Source of the DNA: Paenibacillus sp. DMB20 | GTDB taxonomy: Bacteria; Bacillota; Bacilli; Paenibacillales; Paenibacillaceae | Assembly (NCBI RefSeq): GCF_000987955.1 | Contig: NZ_LAZU01000006.1 | Span: 34,097-98,096 of the forward strand | DNA length: 64,000 nt | Direction: 5' to 3' | Part shown: positions 16,967 through 26,871 of the stretch, piece after piece | Layout: every line of letters begins with the position of its first letter | Numbering within the stretch: the first letter of the stretch is position 1 | Notes under the pieces: generated by a model | What the model was told of the DNA's origin: nothing | Database searches by the model: none | What the model saw: the letters and a program-made list of their open reading frames with translations, nothing else | Position numbers and translations under genes: made by a program

Positions 16967-18145
16967 ATGAGTAAAGAATCAAGGAAAACCAATTTACCGG
17001 AAATTCAGCTGGTTAGAGCGATTGCAATAATCGGCGTTTTGTCTGTACATGCTACTTCTTCCGCAACGGTTGTGATGAAGGAATCAAATCTGTATGCCGC
17101 GTACAATTTCTTTAATATTTTTATGAAGATCGGTACGCCGGTGTTTTTGTTCTTGAGCAGCTTCGTGTTGTTCTATAGCTATTATTCTCGTCCGTTAGAC
17201 AAGAAGCTGATCGGCAACTTTTACAAGAAGAGATTAAAATTCATCCTGATTCCGTACGTGATATTTTCAGTTATTTACTTTGTAATCGTACATTTTAAGT
17301 ATTATCCGGATCGTTCACTGGAAGAGTCGCTTGAGAAGTTTGTGGTTCAGCTGTTTTCTGGGAAAGCCTATACGCACTTGTATTTTATATACATTAGTAT
17401 CCAGTTCTACTTGCTGTTCCCGATATTGTTGTGGCTGTTCAAATGCAAGCCCAATTTTGCTAAATGGGCTGTTCCGGCAGGGTTTGCCATGCAGTATGGA
17501 TTTATAATTATGAATAAATTATTTCTGCTTACGGAGAGACCCGCCAGCTCAGCGCTGCACTATATGTCTTATTTTATGCTGGGGGCAGTTCTTGGGATCT
17601 ACTATCCGAAGCTGAAAGAATGGTTCGAGATCAGGAAGGAAAATGTGACGGCATCCCGCCTTGCAGGGTGGATTATATTGTTGGCCGTGTGGCTGTCAGC
17701 TTCGCTGGGACATGTATATGTCTACCATTCCGCACGGTTATATGGCGCGAAATACGATTCTTTGCTGTATCATTTTCTTTGGAACATGCAGACGATAACG
17801 GCAGGACTGGTCGCTATCCTGTTGTCCCACTTATTGATCCGGCATGCATGGCCATGGCTCACGAGGTCGATGGCAAGGCTTGGTGAGCTGTCGTTCGGCA
17901 TTTATCTCATTCATCCGCTGTTTTTGTTCATATACCGGCTCTATCCGCCTAAGATGGGCTACCCGTATTTAATTCATTTGTGGTACTTGGGGGGATTCAT
18001 GTTTGCCCTTCTCGCGTCCTGTGTTGTGGTATCCTTGACCGTACGCTGGCTGCCGATGTCTTGGATCGTATTTGGCAAAGTTCCTCCGGCGAAACGAAAA
18101 CCCGATATCGCATCCAAAGGAGAAATTTCTACGCATACGGGTTAA
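16967..18145 (+). CDS. Membrane acyltransferase family 3 protein
   Basis: 392 residues with about ten membrane helices and the Acyl_transf_3 opening LPEIQLVRAIAIIGVLSVHAT, in which the histidine of SVHA corresponds to the conserved catalytic-region residue. The end LGELSFGIYLIHPLFLFI is equally typical. These enzymes put acetyl or other acyl groups on cell-wall polymers, exopolysaccharides or lipids. The gene is more A+T-rich than its neighbours. ATG 16967 follows GGAGGG at about 13 bases, a rather wide spacing. There is no glycosyltransferase next to it, so the acceptor remains unknown. Confidence 0.9.
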   Translation: MSKESRKTNLPEIQLVRAIAIIGVLSVHATSSATVVMKESNLYAAYNFFNIFMKIGTPVFLFLSSFVLFYSYYSRPLDKKLIGNFYKKRLKFILIPYVIFSVIYFVIVHFKYYPDRSLEESLEKFVVQLFSGKAYTHLYFIYISIQFYLLFPILLWLFKCKPNFAKWAVPAGFAMQYGFIIMNKLFLLTERPASSALHYMSYFMLGAVLGIYYPKLKEWFEIRKENVTASRLAGWIILLAVWLSASLGHVYVYHSARLYGAKYDSLLYHFLWNMQTITAGLVAILLSHLLIRHAWPWLTRSMARLGELSFGIYLIHPLFLFIYRLYPPKMGYPYLIHLWYLGGFMFALLASCVVVSLTVRWLPMSWIVFGKVPPAKRKPDIASKGEISTHTG

Positions 18146-18291
18146 TCATCCCTTGTAAAGCAAGGGCTGTCCATCTAGAGCCGTTCTTGACAGGTTCGTC
18201 TGATTCGTTTGAGCGTCCTTCAAGGAATTGCTATACTGTAACTGCGGCCTAAAAACCGTAATAAGATTACATAAGTTTAGGAGGGATTCGT

Positions 18292-19128
18292 ATGACAAAT
18301 CCGGCAAACCAAACTTTTACCGACGGGCCAACCCTGCATGACGGCGTTAAAATGCCATGGCTGGGCCTCGGCGTATACAAAACCCAGGAGGGCGAAGAAG
18401 TCATTCAATCCGTCAAATCCGCCATCGCGGCAGGCTATCGGAGCATTGACACCGCGGCTATATACGGTAATGAGCAGGGCGTGGGACAGGCGATCCGCGA
18501 AAGCGGCGTGCCCCGTGAGGAGCTGTTTATCACAACCAAAGTATGGAATGCCGACCAAGGCTATGAGTCCACGCTGAAGGCGTTTGAAACGAGCCGTAAA
18601 AAACTCGGCCTCGAGACGCTCGATTTGTACCTCATCCATTGGCCGGGGAAGGATACATATAAAGAGACTTGGAAAGCGCTGATTCATCTGCAAAAAGAGG
18701 GTCTCGTGCGCTCCATCGGCGTCAGCAACTTCCAGATCCGCCATCTGCGCGACATTATTGAAGATTCCGGCGTGGTGCCTACGGTGAACCAGGTCGAGCT
18801 GCACCCGCTGAACAGCCAGAAGGAGCTGCTTCAATATGCGCGCGACAACAAGATCGTGCTGGAGGCCTGGAGCCCGCTCATGCAGGGCAACCTGGACCAG
18901 CCGGTTCTGGCGAGGATTGCCGAGAAGTACGGCAAGACCATCGCCCAGATCATCCTGCGCTGGGATCTCCAGAACGGAATCATCGTGATTCCGAAGTCGG
19001 TGAAGGAACACCGCATCCGCGAAAATGCAGGCATTTTCGATTTCGAGCTGTCGGCCGAGGATATGGCTGCGATTGACGGCCTGAACGAGAACAAGCGCTT
19101 TGGTCCGAACCCGGACGAGTTCTTCTAA
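18292..19128 (+). CDS. Aldo/keto reductase (AKR5-like)
   Basis: 278 residues, NADPH-dependent TIM-barrel reductase for aldehydes such as methylglyoxal. The catalytic tetrad is visible as D53, Y58 ([11 protein letters not shown]), K83 (TTKVW) and H116 (LIHWPG). GVSNFQ, NQVELHP and the coenzyme segment [19 protein letters not shown] follow in order. It resembles Bacillus YtbE/YvgN in length and motifs. ATG 18292 follows TTAGGAGGG. Convergent with the MFS gene, with two hairpins between. Confidence 0.95.
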   Translation: MTNPANQTFTDGPTLHDGVKMPWLGLGVYKTQEGEEVIQSVKSAIAAGYRSIDTAAIYGNEQGVGQAIRESGVPREELFITTKVWNADQGYESTLKAFETSRKKLGLETLDLYLIHWPGKDTYKETWKALIHLQKEGLVRSIGVSNFQIRHLRDIIEDSGVVPTVNQVELHPLNSQKELLQYARDNKIVLEAWSPLMQGNLDQPVLARIAEKYGKTIAQIILRWDLQNGIIVIPKSVKEHRIRENAGIFDFELSAEDMAAIDGLNENKRFGPNPDEFF

Positions 19129-19144
19129 TATCCAATTCATAAGT

Positions 19145-19172
19145 GCTGCCGTCCTTTGAACAGGATGGCAGC
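19145..19172 (+). terminator. Hairpin after the aldo/keto reductase gene
   Basis: GCTGCCGTCCT and AGGATGGCAGC form an 11-pair stem with one G-U pair. There is no long T run; it may protect or help end the transcript. Confidence 0.5.
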
Positions 19173-19188
19173 GTCTCTTCAGAAATTG

Positions 19189-19233
19189 AAAGGCGAGGCA
19201 TCCGCAATTTTGCGGCTGTCCTCGCCTTTTTTT
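19189..19233. terminator. Terminator between convergent genes
   Basis: GAAAGGCGAGG pairs with CCTCGCCTTTT, with an inner CCGCAATTTTGCGG stem and a T run on the plus strand. The A-rich left flank lets it also work on the minus strand for the MFS gene. Confidence 0.8.
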
Positions 19234-19243
19234 GCTGCATTCT

Positions 19244-20761
19244 TTAATTCTCCTGAGGCCCGGGTTCTTTCGGCCTTACCGCTACCCGCTCATTTCCCAT
19301 CATCAGCACGAAGACGAAGGCCAGAACGGCCGGCACAAGCGCCCACAGGAAGGACCGGGAGATGGAGTCGGCCAGCGAGGATACGACATGCTCGCGGATG
19401 GCCGGAGGCATCTTTTCCAGAACATCGGAAGACATGGCCGCATCGGTATCAAACGATACGCCGGCCGGCGCTTGGCCTCCCGTAACGCCTTCCGCCAATC
19501 TGTTCGTAAATACGTTTCGCTGGACGATGCCGAAAATCGTTATGCCCACGGTCATCCCGAGCGAACGCAGGAACGAGTTCGTCGACGTGGCCGCACCTCT
19601 CTGGCGTACATCGAAATTGTGGATCGACGCCATGCTGAGCACCGAGAAGGAGAAGCCGACCCCAAAGCCCGTCAAAATCATGAACAGGGTGAGCAGGGTG
19701 CGGGACGTCTCCGGACTCAGCGTGCTGAGGCAGAAAATGCCGGCGATGAAACAGATGGACGACACGATCATGATGTTGCGGAAGGAGGTTTTGGTCGTCA
19801 GGATGCCGCCAAGTTGGCTTCCCGCCACGCTGCCAAGCATCATCGGCATCAGAATGAGGCCAGAATTGGTTGCCGTACCGCCGTAAACCCCGGATACGAA
19901 AATCGGAATATAGACGGTAGCGACGATAAAGCCGGCTCCGTAAAAGAGAGCAACCGCATTGCTCGAAGCGAACAGACGCTTTTGGAACATTTTAAACGAG
20001 ATGATCGGTTCGGCGGCTTTGCTCTCGGCAACCAGGAAAATGATGAGCAGAACCAGGAATCCGCCGAACAAGCCAAGAATCTGCGGAGAATCCCAAGCGT
20101 AGGTCTTCCCTCCCAGTTCCAGCCCGAACATAAGGCAGACGACGGCCCCGACCAGGGTGGCAGCCCCGATCCAGTCGATCTTCTGCTTCACGTGCGACAG
20201 CGACTCCTTATAGGCGGCAAGAATGAATATAAAGGATACGATGCCGATCGGCAGGTTGACGTAAAATACCCATTCCCATCCGATATGATCCGTAATCAAG
20301 GCGCCGAGCAGCGGACCGAGGATGCTGGACGTGCCAAACACCGCACCTAAAAGGCCGGTCATCTTACCGCGCTTCTCCGGCGGGAACAGGTCGAACACGA
20401 TCGTAAACGCAATCGGCATCAGCGCGCCGCCGCCGATGCCCTGAATCGTCCGGAAAATAATGAGCTGCAGCATGCTGTCCGCCATCCCGCACAAGGCCGA
20501 TCCGGCGAGAAAGACGACAAGCCCGAAAATATAAAACCGCTTCCTCCCGTACATGTCGGACAGCTTGCCGAAGATCGGGGTTCCAGCCATGACGGCAACC
20601 ATATACGCCGAAGTGACCCATACGATTTGATCGAAACCGCCGAGGTCTTCCACGATGGTGTACATGGCTGTAGCCACGATGGTATTGTCCATGGCCGACA
20701 TAAGAATGCCGAGGAGAAGCCCTGCTACCACGAGCTTGATGTTGCTTTGTTGCGCATTCAT
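19244..20761 (-). CDS. MFS transporter, DHA2 (EmrB/QacA) family
   Basis: 505 residues, about 14 membrane segments. Family marks: MDNTIVATAMYTIVEDLGG in helix 1, the loop motif GKLSDMYGRKRFYIFG, RTIQGIGGGALMPIAF, and motif C with GPLLGALITD. The class exports drugs or toxic metabolites by proton exchange. ATG 20761 has AAAGGAGGCC upstream. The gene is single and convergent with the aldo/keto reductase gene. No adjacent TetR/MarR regulator, which such pumps often have. Confidence 0.93.
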   Translation of the reverse strand: MNAQQSNIKLVVAGLLLGILMSAMDNTIVATAMYTIVEDLGGFDQIVWVTSAYMVAVMAGTPIFGKLSDMYGRKRFYIFGLVVFLAGSALCGMADSMLQLIIFRTIQGIGGGALMPIAFTIVFDLFPPEKRGKMTGLLGAVFGTSSILGPLLGALITDHIGWEWVFYVNLPIGIVSFIFILAAYKESLSHVKQKIDWIGAATLVGAVVCLMFGLELGGKTYAWDSPQILGLFGGFLVLLIIFLVAESKAAEPIISFKMFQKRLFASSNAVALFYGAGFIVATVYIPIFVSGVYGGTATNSGLILMPMMLGSVAGSQLGGILTTKTSFRNIMIVSSICFIAGIFCLSTLSPETSRTLLTLFMILTGFGVGFSFSVLSMASIHNFDVRQRGAATSTNSFLRSLGMTVGITIFGIVQRNVFTNRLAEGVTGGQAPAGVSFDTDAAMSSDVLEKMPPAIREHVVSSLADSISRSFLWALVPAVLAFVFVLMMGNERVAVRPKEPGPQEN

Positions 20762-20972
20762 GAAAATGCGGCCTCCTTTTCTATGTACATATTTGTATAA
20801 ACGGTGTTTCTATTTTAGCCGTTATGAAGCGGTAAAGGCAAGAAATTTAAGGAAAATATGAGGTTTTGAAAATGGTTTTCCGTATGCTCGCAACCTAAAA
20901 AAAACACAAATACATGAAAAGACACTCTATTGTTCCAAACCGTCAGCCGGAGTAGGATAGACACAAGCTTTT

Positions 20973-20987
20973 TGTTAAGCGCTTACA
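20973..20987 (+). promoter_or_regulatory. cre-like site before the carbohydrate locus
   Basis: TGTTAAGCGCTTACA contains the palindrome TAAGCGCTTA; the right half fits the CcpA consensus, the left deviates at one dinucleotide. It lies about 30 bases before the tautomerase start, where binding of CcpA or another LacI-family protein could repress the operon. Confidence 0.5.
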
Positions 20988-21013
20988 AATACAGATGGAA
21001 GGAGCACGGACCT

Positions 21014-21208
21014 ATGCCGCAAATCAGCATCAAAATGTACGAGGGGCGCACGGACGCTCAAAAGCAGGAGATCGTCGAGGTGTTTACCCGGGAGCTGTCC
21101 CGCATTATCGACCGGGAAGCTGAGTACATCTCCGTCACATTTCAGGAAATCCCTTGGGACGACAATGTTCCCGATAACTTGAAGAAAACCAGAGAGCAGG
21201 GGGGATGA
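21014..21208 (+). CDS. 4-oxalocrotonate tautomerase family protein
   Basis: 64 residues, beginning MPQISIKMYEGRTDAQK: the proline after the initiator methionine is the catalytic base of this family, and length and the EIVEVFTRELSRII helix fit. Such enzymes tautomerise 2-hydroxymuconate-like or other enol acids. ATG 21014 is preceded by GGAAGGAG; the frame is open further up but P1 fixes the start. The stop overlaps the permease start (ATGA). As first gene of a carbohydrate operon it may act on an unsaturated sugar acid released by the lyase at 26.9 kb; that is inference. Confidence 0.85.
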   Translation: MPQISIKMYEGRTDAQKQEIVEVFTRELSRIIDREAEYISVTFQEIPWDDNVPDNLKKTREQGG

Positions 21209-22191
21209 GAACCTTGAATCAGACGGAAAGCTTCTCCGGAGCCGCCGTAAACGGTCTTCCTTCCCCTTCCGCTGCACGGGCGAAATCAACCGGGTGGATA
21301 CGCTACTTTTGGAGGTACAGAACCCTGTACCTGCTGTCCATCCCCGGCATCCTGTATTTTCTGCTGTTTAAATACGTCCCGCTGCTGGGCTCGGTGATCG
21401 CTTTCCAAAACTACAATATTTTCAGCGGCTTTGCCGGCAGCGAATGGGTAGGCTTGGCCCACTTCAAAGAGATGTTTGCGCACTACGATTTCATGAGAAT
21501 CCTGAACAATACGCTGCTGCTCGGACTATACGACCTGATTATCGCTTTTCCGGTGCCGATTCTTCTGGCCCTGCTGCTGAATGAAATAAGGATCACCGTA
21601 TATAAGCGTTTTCTGCAGACGGTGGTGTATATGCCCCACTTTCTGTCCTGGGTGGTCATCAGCGGCATATTTATCGGCATTTTCTCGACGGATACGGGCA
21701 TCGTCAACAAAGCTCTGGGATGGTTCGGGATTGACCCGATTTATTTTCTTGGGGAGGATTCCTATATAAGGTCCATCCTGATCGGCTCCGGCATCTGGCG
21801 GGACTCCGGTTACGGAACGATTATTTTCTTGGCGGCCATTGCCGGAATCAACCCGGATTTGTATGAAGCGGCCGAGGTGGACGGCGCGGGCCGGCTAAGG
21901 CAGACGCTGTCCATCACCATACCTTGCCTGCTCCCGACGATCATGATTCTGCTGCTGCTGCATATCGGCAAGTTCCTCGACCTCGGTTTTGAACGGGTTT
22001 TTGTTTTCCTGAATCCGCTCAATACGGAAAGCGGGGAGATTCTCGATACGTATATTTACCGTGCGGGACTGCTGTCCCAGCAGTACAGCTACACGACGGC
22101 GATCGGACTGTTCAAATCGGTTGTCGGGCTTGTCCTCATCATGGCGGGCAATCTGTTCAGCAAAAAAACGACCGGCGAAAGTCTGTATTAA
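21205..22191 (+). CDS. Carbohydrate ABC transporter permease, LplB-type
   Basis: 328 residues with six membrane helices and the binding-protein-dependent permease loop EAAEVDGAGRLRQTLSITIP near residue 230, where the ATPase docks. The opening YLLSIPGILYFLLFKYVPLLGSVIAFQNYN is typical of Paenibacillus LplB proteins that import oligosaccharides. It overlaps the tautomerase gene by 4 bases and is followed by the second permease. No ATPase gene is in the locus, as is normal for this class, which shares a general MsmX-type ATPase. Confidence 0.93.
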   Translation: MRTLNQTESFSGAAVNGLPSPSAARAKSTGWIRYFWRYRTLYLLSIPGILYFLLFKYVPLLGSVIAFQNYNIFSGFAGSEWVGLAHFKEMFAHYDFMRILNNTLLLGLYDLIIAFPVPILLALLLNEIRITVYKRFLQTVVYMPHFLSWVVISGIFIGIFSTDTGIVNKALGWFGIDPIYFLGEDSYIRSILIGSGIWRDSGYGTIIFLAAIAGINPDLYEAAEVDGAGRLRQTLSITIPCLLPTIMILLLLHIGKFLDLGFERVFVFLNPLNTESGEILDTYIYRAGLLSQQYSYTTAIGLFKSVVGLVLIMAGNLFSKKTTGESLY

Positions 22192-22207
22192 GCGGGAGGG
22201 ACATCCT

Positions 22208-23086
22208 ATGCGCATACCGAGTACACGTTACCGGATCTTTAATGTCGTGAATATCATGCTGCTTACGCTGCTCTCCCTGACGATGATTTTGCCGTTCATT
22301 AACGTACTGGCACAATCCTTCAGCAGCTCCGAGGCGATCATGTCCGGGAAAGTCACCTTGTGGCCCGTCGATTTTACGTGGATCAATTACCAGTACGTCT
22401 TCAGCGATGTTTCCATCTGGAGGGCGTTCGGCGTATCGGTGGGCATTACGCTTGCGGGGACGCTGATCAACCTGCTGGCCACGGCCACCCTCGCTTACCC
22501 GTTATCCCGGCCGGAGTACAAGGGGCGCGGCGCCGTTGTCATGTTCGTGCTGATTACGGTTGTGTTTTCCGCTCCGCTTATTCCTAACTTCATTCTGATG
22601 AAAGAGCTTAACTTGGTTAATAATCCTCTGGTCCTCATCGTGCCGGGAGCGATTAATGCCTTTAACTTTTTCGTGATGCGCTCGTTTTTTATGCAGCTGC
22701 CGTCGGAATTGATCGACGCGGCCCGGATCGACGGATGCGGCGAGCTTGGCATTATCGGACGGATCGTCCTTCCGTTATCCAAGCCGGTGATGGCGTCTCT
22801 CGGCATTTTCTATGCGGTGGCCCACTGGAACGCCTACTCCTCGGCTCTGTATTACCTGAACAATCCGGCCTGGTGGCCGATTCAGGTCAAGCTGAAGAAG
22901 CTGTTCGAAACCGATGAGCTGTCCATCGACCCGGGCACGTCCGCCTTCAGCACATTGGCGCATACTTCACCCGAAGGGATCAAAATGGCGACCATTATCA
23001 TTGCAACGGTACCGATCATTATCATCTATCCTTTCCTCCAGCGGCATTTCGTGAAAGGAGTCCTGGTAGGCTCTGTCAAATCATAG
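22208..23086 (+). CDS. Carbohydrate ABC transporter permease, LplC/YtcP-type
   Basis: 292 residues, six membrane helices, with the loop ELIDAARIDGCGELGIIGRIVLPLSKP in the usual place and the class-typical ending FLQRHFVKGVLVGSVKS. It is the partner of the preceding permease, 16 bases downstream, with GGGAGGG before ATG 22208. Together with the lipoprotein at 29.4 kb it should form an oligosaccharide importer. Confidence 0.93.
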   Translation: MRIPSTRYRIFNVVNIMLLTLLSLTMILPFINVLAQSFSSSEAIMSGKVTLWPVDFTWINYQYVFSDVSIWRAFGVSVGITLAGTLINLLATATLAYPLSRPEYKGRGAVVMFVLITVVFSAPLIPNFILMKELNLVNNPLVLIVPGAINAFNFFVMRSFFMQLPSELIDAARIDGCGELGIIGRIVLPLSKPVMASLGIFYAVAHWNAYSSALYYLNNPAWWPIQVKLKKLFETDELSIDPGTSAFSTLAHTSPEGIKMATIIIATVPIIIIYPFLQRHFVKGVLVGSVKS

Positions 23087-23121
23087 AAGAATGACATGAG
23101 TCTTGAGAGAGGGGTGCCCTG

Positions 23122-24183
23122 ATGAATCATGCCCGCGAAGTCAAAATACTGGTAACCGACGACGAACCGGTCATCCGGATGGGATTGTCCAAACTGATCG
23201 AGCAGTCCGGCGTGCTGAATTGCGAAATCCGGCATGCGGGAGACGGGGAAGAGGCGCTGCGGTTGATGAAGAACTGGACCCCGGACCTCCTGTTTACCGA
23301 CATCCGCATGCCGGTCATGGACGGTCTGGAGCTGTGCCGCCGGCTTTCGGAGCGGCAGAGCGGTACGCAGATCGTGGTCGTATCCGGTTATTCGGATTTT
23401 GAATATGCCAGAGCCTGCGTCGATTACGGCGTGAAAAGGTATTTGCTGAAGCCGGTAAACCGCAAGGAGCTGGGGGAACTGCTGGAAAAGCTGAAAACCG
23501 GCATACGGGCGGATCACTCGTCTTCTTCCGCGGCCCTGCTCTCCATTAAGGAGCTGGATGCGTGGGCCAAACGGCTGGAGCTTGCCGTGTGGGAACTGCG
23601 GGAAGGGGACGTTGAAGCCATTCTGGAGGAGTGGGAAAACCATTATCCCGGATATGCGCTGACCCTGCAAGCTGCGAAGGAACTCTTTCACGCGCTGGGC
23701 ACGACGATATGCGGCAAGCTGGAAGCCAGGGGCGCGGGGCTTTCGGAGTTGCAGCCGGATTACGGCTATTGCGAAACCACGGAACAGAGCGGAAAAGTTT
23801 TTGCGGACGGCGTGCGCCGACTGCTGCATGAACTCCGGCAAAAGCGCCTCGGCAGCCGCAAGCTGCTGGTGGAGGAGGCCAAGGCTTATATTGAGCGCCA
23901 TCTGGACCGGGACGTCTCCCTTGAGGAGGTAGCCGAAAGGCTGGGATTGAACGCTTCCTATTTCAGCCAGCTGTTCAAGCTGAAGACGGAGGAGACGTTC
24001 GTACAGTACCGGATCCGGCGCAAAATGGAGCTGGCCAAACGGCTGCTGGAAAAGCCGCACTACCGCATTACGGACATCTCGTATGAGGTCGGTTATGCGG
24101 ACCACCCCCATTTTACGAAAACCTTTAAGAAGGTCGTCGGCTGCACCCCGTCGGAATACCGCCAGAAGCTGGGGATCGAGTAA
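23122..24183 (+). CDS. YesN-type response regulator, AraC family
   Basis: 353 residues, shorter than the regulator at 1.1 kb. Receiver domain: D13/D14, phospho-acceptor D60 (TDIRMPVMDG), K110 (RYLLKPVN). The two AraC helix-turn-helix motifs fill about 250-350 and end in GCTPSEYRQKLG. It sits between the permeases and its kinase; the stop codon overlaps the kinase start by one base. Expected role: activation of the surrounding operon when the sugar signal is sensed. Confidence 0.93.
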   Translation: MNHAREVKILVTDDEPVIRMGLSKLIEQSGVLNCEIRHAGDGEEALRLMKNWTPDLLFTDIRMPVMDGLELCRRLSERQSGTQIVVVSGYSDFEYARACVDYGVKRYLLKPVNRKELGELLEKLKTGIRADHSSSSAALLSIKELDAWAKRLELAVWELREGDVEAILEEWENHYPGYALTLQAAKELFHALGTTICGKLEARGAGLSELQPDYGYCETTEQSGKVFADGVRRLLHELRQKRLGSRKLLVEEAKAYIERHLDRDVSLEEVAERLGLNASYFSQLFKLKTEETFVQYRIRRKMELAKRLLEKPHYRITDISYEVGYADHPHFTKTFKKVVGCTPSEYRQKLGIE

Positions 24184-26017
24184 TGCGGGGAAGCCTGTCG
24201 ATCAAAATATTCAGTTATTTCGCCGTCGTTATCATCATGTCCCTGTCCATCATCGGCGGGTTTACCTACCTGTATGCGTCGAAAGCGATCGAGCGGCAGA
24301 CCGCGGATAACATAGCGCAGACGATCCGCAATACGGCGTACCAGACGGATTTATATTTGAAGAATTATGACAGGGCGACATATACGATTTTGTCCAGCAA
24401 CGACGTGAAGAGGTTTCTCGACATGGATCCGGATGACAGCTATTCTTATTTCTTTTATACGAAGCAGATTCAGGGCAACGTGCTGCAGCCGACCTTTTTG
24501 ACGTATCCTCAGATCGCGCATATCTATCTGATCGGCCGCAACGGCCGCATGGTTGCGGATGACAACCAGACGCCGGCTTCCTTTCCCCACGTTGATGCCA
24601 AGAAGCAGTTCGACAAGCTGTGGAGAAAGACGCCTGGGAACGGAACGGCGGCGATCCTGACGCAAAGCATCCGTCCATCCCGGCCCAAAGGCGCGGTCAC
24701 GATTGCCCGCCGGGTGAGAGGCATTGCCTCTTACCAGCCGAACGGGGTGCTGGCGATGGAGTTCAATTCCCGCGAGCTGTCCCGTATCTGGGGGGAGCTT
24801 GACCTTGGGACGGACAGCTTCGTGTATGTGCTGGACCAGGAGAACCGGGTCGTGTATGCATCCGAACGGAAAGGGGCGGCGGAGGCCCTGCCGAATGAAG
24901 CCGTAAAACGTACGGCCCTGGAAAATTCCTTCCGGCTCAAGATGGGAGGGGCGGAGAGGTTGTTCGTCACCGAGCGTCGGAGTTTTCCGGCTGGAGAGTG
25001 GTGGCCTCCGTTCCGCTGAATGAACTTCAAAAACCGGTCATTACCATCCGCCGGGCGACGATTATGGTCGGCATTGCGACGCTTGTCATGACGCTGCTGG
25101 TGGCTTACCGCTTCGGGGCATCGATCGTCAAACCCGTGCGGACGCTGATGCACGGGATGCGGGAGACGGAAAAAGGAAACTGGCAGCGTATCGACGACAA
25201 CAGGCGCAAAGGGGAAATCGGTGTCTTGATCGGGCGTTATAACACGATGGTTTCGCGTCTGTCCGAAATGATCGAAAGGGTGTACCAGAGCGAGCTGGAT
25301 CAGCAAAAGGCCATGCTTGAACTTCAGCAGGAAGCGCTTGAACGCAGCCGGGCCGAGTTTCAGGCGCTTCAGCTCCAGATGAATCCCCACTTTCTCTACA
25401 ACACGCTGGAGACGATTAAATGCTACGCGGTCGTCCAGGATTCCGAGGAGATTACGGAGATGGTGGAGTCGCTTGCGCTGATGCTCCGTTATGCGATCCA
25501 GACGAACCTGGAGGAGATCACGGTAGCCAACGAGCTGAAGCAGGTGCTGGCCTACATGGCGATTCTGAAGCATCGGATGAACCGGGAGGTAGAGATCGAG
25601 GTGGTCATTCCGCCGCCGCTGCTTCTTGAAAAAATGGTCCGGCTGACGATGCAGCCGTTGATCGAGAACATCGTTCAGCATGCCTTCCCGAACGGGATGA
25701 AGGACGGAAGTTATATCCGGATCGACGCTCGGCGCGATAAGGATCGGTTTTACGTGATCGTGGAGGATAACGGAGCGGGGATGCCGGAAGAGCGCCTGAA
25801 CGAGCTGCGCGAAAAGCTGAAGCTGAACCGCCTGGCAGGCAACGGTCCGGGGAGCGACCCTGTTTACCACTCGGGCGGCATCGGTCTGATGAACGTGCAT
25901 CGCCGTATTCAGCTGGTGTACGGGGAACAGTTCGGATTGACGATCGAAAGCGCCGCTGGTGCCGGCACGACGATGATCATGACGATGCCGGCGGATGCCA
26001 AACAAAAGCGGCTTTGA
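24183..26017 (+). pseudogene. YesM-type sensor histidine kinase, frameshifted
   Basis: The protein is read in two frames. 24183-25019 has an N-terminal helix, a dCache-like extracellular sensor domain of about 240 residues and then a stop. The frame one base earlier continues GWRVVASVPLNELQKPV, a second helix, HAMP, His_kinase (NPHFLYNTLETIK) and HATPase (PLIENIVQHAF, DNGAGM, GGIGLMNVH) to 26017. Adding one T to the TTTT run at 24983-24986 gives RSFSGWRVV and a single 612-residue YesM kinase. All expected motifs are intact, so sequencing error is as likely as true inactivation. The start overlaps the regulator stop by one base. Confidence 0.85.
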
Positions 26018-26050
26018 ACGGAACAAATCATTGGCGAACAGGAGGAATAA

Positions 26051-26821
26051 ATGATGAATATCACTTTGCAAGACAAAATTGCCCTTGTAACAGGCTCCAG
26101 CGGAGGGATCGGCGCGGCGGCCGCAAGAATGCTCGGCGCCTGCGGCGCCAAAGTGGCGGTCAACGGCTTGAACCACATGGAACAGGCGGAAGCCGTGGTG
26201 GCAGATATACGCCGGGCCGGTGGAGAAGCCGCCGCATTCCGGGCCGACGTCACGCGTGTGGATGAGATTCGCGGGATGATCCGGGCCATCGAAGAGAGGT
26301 TCGGCGCGGCGGTGGATGTGCTCGTCAACAATGCAGGCCACCTTGTGGAGCGGAGCCCGATTGCCGATATGAGCGAGGATTTGTACGCCAGAATCATGGA
26401 TGTGAACCTGAAAAGCGCCGTCTTCGTTTCGCAGGTGGTGATTCCCGGCATGAAAGGAAAAGGCGGCGGGCGAATCATCAACATGACGTCGGTCGCCGCC
26501 CATAACGGAGGCGGCCCCGGAGCTTCCATCTATGCGGCATCCAAGGCAGCCGTCATTGCGTTCACGAAGGGGCTGGCCAAGGAGCTTGCGCCTGACGGGG
26601 TAACCGTTAACGCCATTTCCCCGGGCTTTATCGGACAGACCGCATTTCACGCCACCTTTACCTCCGAGGAGGCGCGGGCAGCCTCGATCCGTTCGATTCC
26701 GCTCGGACGCGAGGGGGCTCCGGACGACGTGGCCAAAGCGGTGCTGTATCTCGCATCGGAGCTGGGCGATTTTGTGACCGGGGAGACGATTGAAATTAAC
26801 GGCGGCATGTTCATGCGCTAA
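26051..26821 (+). CDS. Short-chain dehydrogenase/reductase (SDR)
   Basis: 256 residues, classical SDR: cofactor motif TGSSGGIG (14-21), NNAG (93-96), catalytic S147 (MTSVAA), Y161 and K165 (YAASK), and the C-terminal GFIGQTAFHA / GEGAPDD..VLYLASELGDFVTGETIEINGG. NAD(P)-dependent oxidation of a sugar, uronate or related alcohol would fit the locus. ATG 26051 follows CAGGAGGAATAA. It lies directly after the kinase gene and before the lyase-like gene. Which substrate it uses is not shown. Confidence 0.93.
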   Translation: MMNITLQDKIALVTGSSGGIGAAAARMLGACGAKVAVNGLNHMEQAEAVVADIRRAGGEAAAFRADVTRVDEIRGMIRAIEERFGAAVDVLVNNAGHLVERSPIADMSEDLYARIMDVNLKSAVFVSQVVIPGMKGKGGGRIINMTSVAAHNGGGPGASIYAASKAAVIAFTKGLAKELAPDGVTVNAISPGFIGQTAFHATFTSEEARAASIRSIPLGREGAPDDVAKAVLYLASELGDFVTGETIEINGGMFMR

Positions 26822-26871
26822 GGCGGAAAGGAGTGAATGGGATTGAGACCCGCACGACGCAGGAGGAAACA